Origin: a virus
DNA length: 39,442 nucleotides
Reading direction: 5' to 3' (one strand)
IMG/VR virus record: IMGVR_UViG_3300033149_006091
Location: 1 to 39,442 of that record
Translations under genes and position numbers: made by a program
Notes under the pieces: generated by a model
Seen by the model: the letters and a program-made list of their open reading frames with translations, nothing else
What the model was told of the DNA's origin: nothing
Databases searched by the model: none
Shown: positions 21,472 to 29,439 of the stretch, one piece after another
How the letters are laid out: every line of letters starts with the position of its first letter
How positions within the stretch are numbered: position 1 is the first letter of the stretch

Positions 21472-22415
21472 TGGCAGACATCATAAAGGCTTTGAGAGAA
21501 GCAACAGGAAGTGAAGGTGGCTTTTTAGTCCCTGATGAGTTTGCTGCTCGTGTGTTAGAGTTTATACAGGCTAATGTAATCACTATGCCTGACTTAGAAA
21601 GAGTCCAAATGCACCACGAGACAATGTATATTCCAAAAGCTACTGCAGGAACAACTGCATACTGGGTTAGTGAAACTGAATCAATAACAGCTTCACAGCC
21701 AGCTTATGGAAGAATAACATTGACTGCAAAGAAAGTTGCAGCATTGGTAGAAGCAAGCACAGAAGTCCTTGAAGATGCTAATGTTTCAGTTGCTAATCTT
21801 ATCGTTGAGCAGATGGGTAAAGACATCGCTCTTAAAATAGACGATGAGATTTTAAACGGAACTGGCGGAACTTTCGAAGGACTTAGATACACCGGCTCTT
21901 TCACTAATGCTGTTGATGCAGGGGATTCTGGTGTAATAGGAACAGGAGCTACAAGTGCAGACAACATTAGCGTAAGTATAATCAGCAAAGCCATAGATGA
22001 AGTCTTAAAAGACAACCATCAAATGCCTGATGTGTCTTATTGGCACCCAAGAACAATCGGTTCAATAAGGAGATTGACTGACGGTTCAGCAAGACCTTTA
22101 TTGAATGCAGAAACTTGGGGAAGTCCATTATTGGCACAAGGTGTTGTTGGTAAAATCTATGGAACAGCTGTAAAAAGCTCTACACAGTTGCCAATCAATC
22201 TTTCCTATGGAACTGCATCAGGTGAAACAACCTGTGCAGATGCTCTTGTAGGAAAGTCTAAGATGTTTGGTATTTATGGTGAAAGAAGAGGCCTTGTCTG
22301 GAAAACAGACTATGTTATTGCTTCTGACAAGCACCAATACCAGACAACAATGAGAGCGGCTTTCAGTGTTAAGTATCCTGACGCTTACTGTTTGATAAGA
22401 GCAATAAAGGATTAA
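21471..22415 (+). CDS. Major capsid protein, HK97 fold
   Basis: 314 aa. It forms the icosahedral head. The pattern fits phage HK97-like capsids after removal of a delta domain: GGFLVPDEFAARVLEFI (16-32), then VQMHHETMYIPK, the TAYWVSETESITASQPAYG loop (about 62-80), ITLTAKKVAALVEASTEVLED (E-loop/spine region), IDDEILNGTGG, and the C-terminal VIASDKHQYQTTMRAAFSVK, typical of A-domain endings. No protease-cleaved N-terminal domain is evident, so scaffolding is supplied by the preceding gene. TAATG overlap with that gene. Strong T-tracts follow, as expected for a highly expressed gene with partial termination. Confidence 0.93.
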   Translation: MADIIKALREATGSEGGFLVPDEFAARVLEFIQANVITMPDLERVQMHHETMYIPKATAGTTAYWVSETESITASQPAYGRITLTAKKVAALVEASTEVLEDANVSVANLIVEQMGKDIALKIDDEILNGTGGTFEGLRYTGSFTNAVDAGDSGVIGTGATSADNISVSIISKAIDEVLKDNHQMPDVSYWHPRTIGSIRRLTDGSARPLLNAETWGSPLLAQGVVGKIYGTAVKSSTQLPINLSYGTASGETTCADALVGKSKMFGIYGERRGLVWKTDYVIASDKHQYQTTMRAAFSVKYPDAYCLIRAIKD

Positions 22416-22440
22416 TTTTACTTTTTTTTACTTTTTTTTA
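22416..22440 (+). terminator. Double T-tract after the capsid gene
   Basis: TTTTA, then CTTTTTTTTA twice, directly after the capsid stop. U-rich tracts end transcription in archaea. Two in a row probably give partial termination, so that capsid mRNA exceeds that of the connector genes downstream. Confidence 0.65.
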
Positions 22441-22462
22441 GTGGTAACTCCCGCAGGGATAG

Positions 22463-23272
22463 ATGGCAAACTACATAACTTCACAAGACATCTGGAAACA
22501 ACTTGGAAAAGACGCCTACACAAAAGTTAGGACAGAAATAGTTGGAACAGGAGATGATTCTACTACTGTTTTTGATTTAGACCATGATAATGTAATCTCT
22601 TCTTCTGAAACAATTTATACTGGCGGAACAGCCGTTACTTCTGGGATTTCAATAGATTATGATGATGGAAAAATTACTTTTAGTTCTGCTCCCGCAAGCG
22701 GTTCTGAAATAACCGCTGATTACGACTACGCAGACTTAGAAGATTCTGCTGTCCAAGACATCATAAATCAGGCAGAAGATGAATTAGAAAATTTAACTGG
22801 CAGAACATTTACTACTACAACAAATTCAACAGAATATTTAGATGTTTATACTTCTCAATCGACATTTTATTTAAAAAATTATCCGGTAATAGCAATTAAT
22901 TATTTATCATCTAATACTGCGAGTTCTGTTGCAGATTCTCCTGCTTGGTCCGCCTCAACAGAGGGGTTGGGAAATGATTATTTATTATACGCAGATGAAG
23001 GAAAAATTAAATTTATTGATAATTTTCCATATTCTGGAGAAAAAAGATTAAAAGTCAATTATGATTATGGATATTCGTCTGTTCCAGACATAGTTAAAGA
23101 ATTAACAATTCTCTTAGCTACAAGAAAAATGGTCAATTCAACAATCTACAAATCAATTATCAAAGGATATGATAATTTTAACCCAACAAGATTAGAAGAA
23201 ATAGAAAAAAGGATTAACCAATTACTAAGCATACTCCGAAAACAAAATGTAGGGCCGGAGACCCTCGTTTAA
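22463..23272 (+). CDS. Head-tail connector/adaptor (gp6-like) with beta-rich insert
   Basis: 269 aa. LEDSAVQDIINQAEDELENL (about 92-111) followed by TGRTF is the helix signature of gp6/gp15-type adaptors that bind under the portal. The C-terminal helices (VPDIVKELTILLATRKMVNS) complete the family pattern. The N-terminal part, after MANYITSQDIWKQLG, contains about 60 extra residues (TTVFDLDHDNVISS... to ITADYDYA) resembling a small beta-sandwich. The leader between the capsid T-tracts and this ATG holds GCAGGGAT, a weak ribosome binding site. Position right after the capsid supports the call. Confidence 0.75.
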   Translation: MANYITSQDIWKQLGKDAYTKVRTEIVGTGDDSTTVFDLDHDNVISSSETIYTGGTAVTSGISIDYDDGKITFSSAPASGSEITADYDYADLEDSAVQDIINQAEDELENLTGRTFTTTTNSTEYLDVYTSQSTFYLKNYPVIAINYLSSNTASSVADSPAWSASTEGLGNDYLLYADEGKIKFIDNFPYSGEKRLKVNYDYGYSSVPDIVKELTILLATRKMVNSTIYKSIIKGYDNFNPTRLEEIEKRINQLLSILRKQNVGPETLV

Positions 23273-23287
23273 ATTTCCGAAGGAAAA

Positions 23288-23716
23288 ATGATAACAAATA
23301 ATAATTTATTTACTCAAAGTTACACTGATTTAAAGAACTTTATAAAAAATAATATATCAGACCCAAGAAATCGTTTTAAAGCGAATTGGATACACGCCAG
23401 TATGCCCGACATTAATGCAAAGGATTTTGATGGTTATCCTTTTATAGTAATAGAAATAGATGTTTCAGAGGACAATAAAAATTTTGATAATTCTTCAGAA
23501 AAAATATTTAATGCACTAATTTCAGTATTTTCAAATGAACCAACAGAAGTAGATACAATAGCCGACTCTATTTATTCAAATCTGAAAGATGAAACAAAAT
23601 TAACAGATTTTCAAGTAAAAGATTTATCTAATTCGCCATTATCTTGGGATATGGATATGAAAGGAAAAAAAATATTAAATAGAAGGATTGGTATAATAGC
23701 CAAAAAAAGAATATGA
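23288..23716 (+). CDS. Head-tail joining or tail-terminator-like protein
   Basis: 142 aa. Mixed alpha/beta with YPFIVIEIDVSEDNKNF (54-70) and INALISVFSNEPTEVD-like strands, resembling the compact alpha/beta fold of tail-terminator and stopper proteins. The sequence match is not decisive. Its place between the gp6-like adaptor and the gp10-like protein is where joining and completion proteins sit. It overlaps the next gene by four bases. Confidence 0.6.
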   Translation: MITNNNLFTQSYTDLKNFIKNNISDPRNRFKANWIHASMPDINAKDFDGYPFIVIEIDVSEDNKNFDNSSEKIFNALISVFSNEPTEVDTIADSIYSNLKDETKLTDFQVKDLSNSPLSWDMDMKGKKILNRRIGIIAKKRI

Positions 23717-24144
23717 TAAAAATGAAAGTTAAAGGAATAGATAAAGCAATAAAAAGATTACAAAAAACAGCCAGAGACATAGAAAGAAGCAACAGAGTTT
23801 TAAAAGAAGTAGGAGAACTGGGATTTAAATATGCTCAAACTCTGGCTCCAGAATATACGGGAGCATTGAAGGCGGCGATGTTGAATTTCCAAGAAACCGC
23901 TGAAAGTTGGTTAATTGTTTCAGACCCCGCTCCATCAGATTTGGGTTTTCCCGTAAATATCCCTTTTGATACAGGACAATTTGGAAATATGACTATGTGG
24001 GGCCCCGGAAGACAAAGAGTTCCTTTTCAACCAAGAAGACAAACTTCAATAGGATTTATGCAACAAACAGCAAATTTTTTAAGTAAAGAATTCGCCCAGA
24101 GGTTGGGCTTAGAGATTGAACACGCAATCCGAAAGGGTAGGTAA
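23713..24144 (+). CDS. HK97 gp10-like neck/tail completion protein
   Basis: 143 aa. It opens with MKVKGIDKAIKRLQKTARDI and then shows KYAQTLAPEYTGALKAAM (54-71), the family's 'a..lAP..TG.Lr.si' signature. It ends in EFAQRLGLEIEHAIRKGR, the usual basic C-terminal helix. It joins the head to the tail tube. A YSDPAPSDLGF-like loop in the middle is typical of the beta-core. No unusual features. Confidence 0.82.
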   Translation: MIKMKVKGIDKAIKRLQKTARDIERSNRVLKEVGELGFKYAQTLAPEYTGALKAAMLNFQETAESWLIVSDPAPSDLGFPVNIPFDTGQFGNMTMWGPGRQRVPFQPRRQTSIGFMQQTANFLSKEFAQRLGLEIEHAIRKGR

Positions 24145-24160
24145 ATTTAGGAGGTAAAAG

Positions 24161-24724
24161 ATGGCACTATCGACTAAGGCATGGTATGATAAAGCATTTA
24201 TAAGCGTAGCTCAGCAAGGCGGGAATGAGGTTCAGCTTACAGCAAAAACAAACTCCATGAGTCTGCCACAAGCAGGAATAGGGTTTGAAAGTATAGAAGT
24301 ATTTGAAGGTAAAATCAGCAGACCCGGAACAAGAGAAGATATGGAATTGAGTTTTGACGGAGTCCCAACAAATGTTCAAGACTTTGATTGGATATTTCAT
24401 GGAACTTCAAACACAGCTTCCTCAATTACTACTACCAACTTGAAGAAATACAGAGTAACTATCCTATGGACAGACCAAACAGGAATAACATCAGCTACTG
24501 AGGCAATTGACACAGCCAGTGAAGCTTACAGGCACATCTATGCAAATGCTTATTGCACTGGTTTAGAGTATAATATGGACGCAGGGGAACATCTAACTGC
24601 TACCCTAACATTTACTCTTGCACCAGAGGATGAGACCGGCGGACAAAACTACAAAAAAGAGTCATGTGACACAACAAGTGCTTTGAGTGCTGTTCCAGCT
24701 TATACTTCAACAACTAAATTTTAG
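24161..24724 (+). CDS. Major tail (tube) protein
   Basis: 187 aa with an excellent ribosome binding site (TAGGAGGTAAAAGATG). Beta-rich, with ETIEVFEGKISRPGTRE-like and YCTGLEYNMDAGEHLTATLT (about 128-147) stretches that fit the repeating tube subunit fold of long-tailed viruses. It is located after the neck proteins and before the tail chaperones, exactly where the tube gene sits. It ends in TAG. The same frame continues open for another 88 codons without a convincing start codon (see 24725-24988). Confidence 0.8.
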   Translation: MALSTKAWYDKAFISVAQQGGNEVQLTAKTNSMSLPQAGIGFESIEVFEGKISRPGTREDMELSFDGVPTNVQDFDWIFHGTSNTASSITTTNLKKYRVTILWTDQTGITSATEAIDTASEAYRHIYANAYCTGLEYNMDAGEHLTATLTFTLAPEDETGGQNYKKESCDTTSALSAVPAYTSTTKF

Positions 24725-24988
24725 GTAACTAAAATTTTACCAGAAGAAATAGAAAATAACTTGAAAACAAATTTCAAGATAACGAAAATCCCAGTCGGAG
24801 CTCTCAAAGAATTCAAAAAATTTTGTAAGGAAGAATGCGGGGATGTTTATGCTGTTGGGATTATTCAGCTCTTGAAGATTAAAAAACAGTGGGAGAGTTT
24901 TGCACCGCTTTTGGCGAGAGTATTAAATGAAATTGCTGAACTTAAAACTCAAACTAAATCGGAGGTAAAAACATTCAATGGAAGTTAA
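24725..24988 (+). CDS. Small tail protein in frame behind the tube gene's TAG
   Basis: The frame is open from the codon after the tube stop to 24988 and encodes NLKTNFKITKIPVGALKEFK and a helical C-terminus (PLLARVLNEIAELKTQ). It contains no ATG or GTG at its start. The first usable initiator is TTG at 24761, with no ribosome binding site. The coding pattern (KILPEEIENN) appears to begin earlier. It could be made by readthrough of the TAG as a tube-protein extension, by TTG initiation, or from a lost start codon. The product resembles no known family. It overlaps the tail chaperone gene by 11 bases. Confidence 0.55.
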   Translation, partial: VTKILPEEIENNLKTNFKITKIPVGALKEFKKFCKEECGDVYAVGIIQLLKIKKQWESFAPLLARVLNEIAELKTQTKSEVKTFNGS

Positions 24989-25277
24989 AGATTTAATTGC
25001 CGAAGGCGAAGAAATCGAATACAAGGGAACCAAATTCAAAATATCCCCCATGACAGTAGAGGAACAAGCGAAAGTAGGTGAACTACAAGCAAAAGAACAA
25101 TATGCAGAAGCTACAAAGTATCTTTTTGTAACAACCATGAAACGAAGTTTCCCAGATTGGACAGAGGAAGACATCTTGAAAATCAACGACGCAGAATTCC
25201 TTGACAAGATAATGAAAACAATTATGAGAGTGAATGGCTTAAAAATGCCAGAAGTAAAAAAAAACCAAGCTCAATAG
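24978..25277 (+). CDS. Tail assembly chaperone, short (G-like) form
   Basis: 99 aa. EYKGTKFKISPMTVEEQAKV (about 14-33), then a helical domain with FPDWTEEDILKINDAEF (about 54-70) and IMRVNGLKMPE. This matches the pattern of tail assembly chaperones that coat the tape measure protein during tail assembly. It ends over a slippery run (25259-25265). A -1 shift there extends the product to 25492. Position directly before the tape measure is diagnostic. Confidence 0.82.
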   Translation: MEVKDLIAEGEEIEYKGTKFKISPMTVEEQAKVGELQAKEQYAEATKYLFVTTMKRSFPDWTEEDILKINDAEFLDKIMKTIMRVNGLKMPEVKKNQAQ

Positions 25278-25492
25278 CAGAGATTGAGAGTAGAATATTT
25301 AGAAGAACTCAAACATTAAATGAAGCAATCCAAATAGGAACTTACAGGATATTAAGAAAGTGTCAAGGCTATAAAATAGAAGACATACTCAGAATGCCCA
25401 TTTCGAGATTTTGGTGGCTATGCGAACAAATCTCCAAAGAAATAAAAGAACGAGAAAAAGAAATAAAGAAACATGGCAGACCAATTAAATAG
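25256..25492 (+). CDS. Tail chaperone extension (T-like), reached by -1 frameshift
   Basis: After a -1 shift at A-AAA-AAC, translation continues KPSSIAEIESRIFRRTQTLN through RFWWLCEQISKEIKEREKEI to TAG at 25492, adding about 76 residues. This frame has no start codon or ribosome binding site in its first part, as expected for a shift-only product. It overlaps the tape-measure start by 20 bases. Equivalent to lambda G-T: a minor fusion protein made in fixed ratio to the short form. Confidence 0.8.
   Translation, partial: KKKPSSIAEIESRIFRRTQTLNEAIQIGTYRILRKCQGYKIEDILRMPISRFWWLCEQISKEIKEREKEIKKHGRPIK
25259..25265 (+). promoter_or_regulatory. Programmed -1 frameshift slippery heptamer
   Basis: Within a run of nine A (25256-25264) the zero-frame codons GTA AAA AAA AAC give the heptamer A-AAA-AAC, a canonical X-XXY-YYZ site. 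It lies four codons before the short-form stop. The downstream frame is open and ends at the tape measure start. A stimulating structure after the site was not worked out. Confidence 0.78.
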
Positions 25493-26996
25493 AATTATTA
25501 TAAAATTAGAAGAAGAAGGACACAAAGAAGTAGCGACTGCTCTTAGAGGATATGGACAGGCTTTAAAAGGAGCAAAAACAGGAACAACTGCAACAGTGCA
25601 AGAACTAAAAAGATTGAATAAAGGAAGTGCGGTGATTACTTATAGACTTAAAAAGCTAAAAAATGGAACCGTTGAGGTATCTCAAGGGTTTAGCACAACA
25701 GTCACTGATATGAGAAGGTTTAGGATGGAATGGCTGAGTATTTTATTCTTTACGATGAATGCTCAAAGACAAATACAAAGAGTCATGTCCCAATCTGTAA
25801 CTACCTTCATGAAGATTGCAGGAGAGACAAATAGAACTAATCAAACTTTGGCGGCTTTCGGAGCTCAAATTAATTTTATAAAATTTACTCTTGGACGAGC
25901 TATTGGAGAAGTCTTTGAACCACTGCTCCCAGCATTTAGTAAGATTGTAGAAGCCACAGCAGATTTTATTGAACAACACCCCGATACAGTAGTGTGGGGT
26001 TTGGTTGGAGCTTGGGGGGCTTTCAAAGCTTTAAATATCCTTGCACAACTTTCATTGGTAGCGGACGCATTTCTGAATATCACGGATAGAATTGGAGAAG
26101 CAACAACTGCCCTTGAAACATTTAAAACTGCCGCCATGATTGGAGCAGGAATTGTTATAACTTGGTTGGGAATAGAGTTTATAAGAAAAGGGATAGAGCA
26201 AGAAAAATGGTGGATGGAGCTTTTAGGAATCTTAATGACAACGTTTGGAGGAGCACTAATCGGATGGAAAATCGGGGCCCTTATTGGAGGAATCGGCGGT
26301 CCAACAGGAGCGGTAATAGGAGCATTTATTGGATTATCTATCGGATTGATTATCCATTGGTTTTTTAGAAAAGGAAAACCAATTCCAGTAGAAGAGCAAA
26401 TGCAAGCATGGAAGGAACAACAAAAATTATTAGAGCTCGAAGGAAAATGGACTCCTTCGATTATGCCAGAAGTTTCAGAAGAAACCCGCAATATTAAAGT
26501 AAATTTAAAAGAAGTATCAGATGCCATTTCAAACACAAAATCAGAATGGGTATCTCTCGGAAAAACAATTAAAGAAACAAATAATCAAACAATATACAAT
26601 TTAACTCTTTTAACAGACCATTATCTTGGGTTAGAAAAGAAAAGTTCTCCTCTTGGCTGGCTTTTAAAACAAATAGCAGGAGAATGGGAAAATATGGGAA
26701 AAATAGCAATTATACAAATAAGAGCAATCCTAACTGAATTAAATAAAATTCCAAGAACGATTGTGACTACCCATTATATAAGAACTGTCAGAACTGGCGT
26801 TCGAGGATTTCAGACAGGAACACAATATGTCCCTCGAACAGGCCTATATATGCTTCATCAAGGAGAGAGAGTAGTCCCTCAAAATCAAGTTACTATGGGA
26901 AATATAAATGTAACAGCCCATACAAACGCAAACCCACAAGAAATAGCTCAAATGATAAGCAGAATATTAAATGATGAATTGAGGAGATACATATGA
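25473..26996 (+). CDS. Tape measure protein
   Basis: 507 aa. It sets tail length and probably forms or leads the DNA channel at injection. Long helical N-terminus; hydrophobic glycine-rich segments (GALIGWKIGALIGGIGGPTG and following, about 257-290) that fit membrane insertion; and the typical C-terminal QTGTQYVPRTGLYMLHQGER (about 451-470). By the usual 1.5 angstrom per residue this predicts a rather short tail, about 75 nm. It starts inside the chaperone extension. No lysozyme or peptidase domain is visible. Confidence 0.9.
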   Translation: MADQLNRIIIKLEEEGHKEVATALRGYGQALKGAKTGTTATVQELKRLNKGSAVITYRLKKLKNGTVEVSQGFSTTVTDMRRFRMEWLSILFFTMNAQRQIQRVMSQSVTTFMKIAGETNRTNQTLAAFGAQINFIKFTLGRAIGEVFEPLLPAFSKIVEATADFIEQHPDTVVWGLVGAWGAFKALNILAQLSLVADAFLNITDRIGEATTALETFKTAAMIGAGIVITWLGIEFIRKGIEQEKWWMELLGILMTTFGGALIGWKIGALIGGIGGPTGAVIGAFIGLSIGLIIHWFFRKGKPIPVEEQMQAWKEQQKLLELEGKWTPSIMPEVSEETRNIKVNLKEVSDAISNTKSEWVSLGKTIKETNNQTIYNLTLLTDHYLGLEKKSSPLGWLLKQIAGEWENMGKIAIIQIRAILTELNKIPRTIVTTHYIRTVRTGVRGFQTGTQYVPRTGLYMLHQGERVVPQNQVTMGNINVTAHTNANPQEIAQMISRILNDELRRYI

Positions 26997-27430
26997 CATA
27001 TCAGGCAGTTTATCTTAGTTCAAGTGCAGTTAATTCTGGAAATGAAGTCAAACTTAGTGCGAGAGAGATTACTTTCAAACACAATAACAATCTTAGAAGT
27101 CCAAGCAAACCGGGTTATTTTACAACAAGTGATGCAATAGGAGAAGTAGATTTTATTTCTTGGGAAAATCCAACAATCAACATTCAGGGAGTTTTTGATG
27201 AAAAAAATGCTCCCTCAAACAGTGCAACAGTCAGTCTTTTGAAAGAATTTGCCAAAGAAACAACAAGTGTTTATTTCAAAGATAATTTATTATTTACTAC
27301 TTATCAGAAGATACAAATAAGTGATTTAACATTAAGTAGAAATGCACAAGATAATATTTCAGAAAGCGGAAGCGACAAATGGAAAGGGACAATAATTAAT
27401 TACACAATAAACGCTATACTGACAGAATGA
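26993..27430 (+). CDS. Tail-tip (distal-tail-like) protein
   Basis: 145 aa, beta-rich: VYLSSSAVNSGNEVKLSARE (6-25), VDFISWENPTINIQGVF and KIQISDLTLSRNAQDN. It has no enzyme motif. The order tape measure, small beta protein, large hub protein is the standard distal-tail module, so this is probably the ring protein that links tube and hub. The call depends on position more than on sequence. Four-base overlaps on both sides. Confidence 0.65.
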   Translation: MTYQAVYLSSSAVNSGNEVKLSAREITFKHNNNLRSPSKPGYFTTSDAIGEVDFISWENPTINIQGVFDEKNAPSNSATVSLLKEFAKETTSVYFKDNLLFTTYQKIQISDLTLSRNAQDNISESGSDKWKGTIINYTINAILTE

Positions 27431-28725
27431 GCCCAAAAGCAGAACTAAGATTATATAAGAAACTAAATGAAACTTCTTGGGATAGCAATTACTCTATAAT
27501 TAATTTATCTGATTTAGATGAGTCAGAAGGAATAGAGGCAAACAGAGACCAATTCAGAATAACTCTTGATAATCAGAAAAATAATTTAACCAAAACTTTT
27601 GATGTTGATGACAGAATAGAAATTTATTTGTATAGGGGGGCTTCGCCAACCTCAGATGATTTAGTTATTGATGGATTAATCACTGAAATAAGTTTTAGTT
27701 TAGATTCAAGTGGAAGAAGAATTGTCATTCGCGGAGCAAACAGAACACAAGAATTATTGGGAAGTTTAGTCTTATTAACTTTCACAGACAATTCTAAAAA
27801 ACCCTACGAAGCAATTCAAGAAATAGTAAATCAGGTAAATAATAACAATCAAGCATCTTCACCAAATCACCCAAGACACATATTTTATGATTCAAGCACA
27901 ATTGTAGAGACTAAATCTGATGGGTCCTCTTTTAGCAATAATAATTTTATAGTTAATTATAAAACCGCTTATGAGGCGATACAGCAATTTTCAGGAGATG
28001 AATATACCGGAGACGGACAATATGTTTTTTGGATTGATTCAGATAATTATTTACACTGGACATATAAATCAACTCAAATTCCGTCTGGGTATTCTTTTTC
28101 AGATGAAAATGGTTTGCTTGAAGGATTAGAAATCACAAAAGGGACTTGGGATGTTTATAATTCTGTAATAATTGATGTTGGAAGAGACTGCAACGGACAC
28201 GGAAATCATGCATTAGAAATCAACGCAAGAAGCATAATAGAGGCAGGAGCAAAATGGAAATTTTTAGATAGAAGCTCAATCACCGCCAATTTGATTAACG
28301 CCGAATTTCAAGCAGACACTTCTAAATGGAATGTTGGAGATGAAGGAGAAAGATTAGAGAATTATCCAAAAGACACAGCTTATCCTTACACTATGCAGTT
28401 TGAAGAAATTGATTCAGACGGACAAGAAACAGGAAGCAAGTGGATAGTTTCCGACGATAATGAATTCAATAAAGCAATAAGAATAAGAGCAAGATTTGAA
28501 GGTAAAAAGGTTGCCAGAAATTTCATAAACAAACACGGAGAAATCAGATATAAAGCCAAATTAGAATTAAATGGAACATTAGATTTTGAAAAAGGATTAT
28601 TATGCCAATTAACAAGCAAAACCGCCAACCTAACAAATCAAAGATTAAGAATTATGGACATATCCCACTCTTACAATAAAGCTGGATGGATTACAACTCT
28701 AAATTTAGAGGAGGATGTAGAATAA
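27427..28725 (+). CDS. Tail hub / baseplate-like protein
   Basis: 432 aa. The N-terminal domain with ANRDQFRITLDNQKNNLTKT (38-57) and DRIEIYLYRGASPTSDDLVI (63-82) followed by GLITEISFSLDSSGRRIVIR (84-103) is the gpD/gp27-type hub pattern (define frame, shift, describe derivative). C-terminal ARFEGKKVARNFINKHG and a repeat of hub-like strands follow. It forms the trimeric hub at the tail tip. The stop overlaps the next start (TAATG). Confidence 0.72.
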   Translation: MSPKAELRLYKKLNETSWDSNYSIINLSDLDESEGIEANRDQFRITLDNQKNNLTKTFDVDDRIEIYLYRGASPTSDDLVIDGLITEISFSLDSSGRRIVIRGANRTQELLGSLVLLTFTDNSKKPYEAIQEIVNQVNNNNQASSPNHPRHIFYDSSTIVETKSDGSSFSNNNFIVNYKTAYEAIQQFSGDEYTGDGQYVFWIDSDNYLHWTYKSTQIPSGYSFSDENGLLEGLEITKGTWDVYNSVIIDVGRDCNGHGNHALEINARSIIEAGAKWKFLDRSSITANLINAEFQADTSKWNVGDEGERLENYPKDTAYPYTMQFEEIDSDGQETGSKWIVSDDNEFNKAIRIRARFEGKKVARNFINKHGEIRYKAKLELNGTLDFEKGLLCQLTSKTANLTNQRLRIMDISHSYNKAGWITTLNLEEDVE

Positions 28726-29384
28726 TGGTAATTGAAAAAATTGGCGAAGAATTAAGAGACAAAGACGATTTTAAGTCGGAAAAAGATTTAGGAAATCTTA
28801 AATCTATGGTTTTAATTAGTTCTCCAAGAAAAGTCAAACCAAAACATAGACACACAATAATCAAAGAAAGAAATATTGCAGGAGATATTTTAATTTGGGG
28901 AAGCACTACTTTTGGAAAATGGGGTTCTCAAAAATGGGGCGATACAGCGACTTATTCGTTTATATTAGGACACTCCGGAGCAGGCATACTTGGAACAAGT
29001 AAATTAGGAAGCAATGTAAGTTCTTGGGAAACAACAAGAGTAGTCAATCCAAACAGAAAATATATAGATAATCTATTAGGAACAACATTCAAAGATACTT
29101 CTTCAACTGCTACTTGGACAGGGGGCGGACAAATAACATTCACTGGTGGAGAAACCGCAAGCAGTTTAACAATATATATGAATAATGAAACAGTCAGCTC
29201 AGCCACTCTAACTGCTGTTGATTCAGGTTCGATTGATTATTATTTAAGTGCAGACGGAGGAACTAATTGGGAGAAAGTTACAAGCGGGATATCTCACACA
29301 TTTACAAATCAAGGAACAGATTTAAGATGGAGAGCCACTTCAACAGGTTCTGCGAGTATAAGCTCAATAGAAATAGAATATTGA
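28725..29384 (+). CDS. Tail-tip protein with C-terminal beta domain
   Basis: 219 aa. The N-terminal 60 residues are charged (GEELRDKDDFKSEKDLGNLK). The centre ILIWGSTTFGKWGSQKWGDT (about 53-72) is rich in W and G. The C-terminus (TATWTGGGQITFTGG to ISSIEIEY) is a beta-sandwich, a common receptor or carbohydrate-contact fold. The ATG at 28725 is chosen for the TAATG overlap with the hub gene. It is probably a baseplate periphery protein. The precise role is unknown. Confidence 0.65.
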   Translation: MVIEKIGEELRDKDDFKSEKDLGNLKSMVLISSPRKVKPKHRHTIIKERNIAGDILIWGSTTFGKWGSQKWGDTATYSFILGHSGAGILGTSKLGSNVSSWETTRVVNPNRKYIDNLLGTTFKDTSSTATWTGGGQITFTGGETASSLTIYMNNETVSSATLTAVDSGSIDYYLSADGGTNWEKVTSGISHTFTNQGTDLRWRATSTGSASISSIEIEY

Positions 29385-29412
29385 TATAGAAAATAAAAAG
29401 AATTTATAAATA
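29385..29412 (+). promoter_or_regulatory. Promoter of the portal/fibre block
   Basis: TATAGAAAATA, AAAAG, AATTTATAAATA. Nearly identical to 19970-19997 upstream of the protease gene. The TATA box is centred about 34 bases before the portal ATG at 29440, leaving a leader of perhaps eight bases. It shows that the portal and fibre genes are separately initiated, not only read through from the tail genes. Confidence 0.65.
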
Positions 29413-29439
29413 ACAAAAAAACTTTAAAAAAATGAAAAA

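Noticed and set aside
25865-26536. Minus-strand open frame of 223 codons opposite the tape measure gene
   Set aside because: It lies entirely opposite a well-supported gene, is rich in P, S and I as expected for a mirror of helical glycine/alanine coding sequence, and has no promoter or ribosome binding site.
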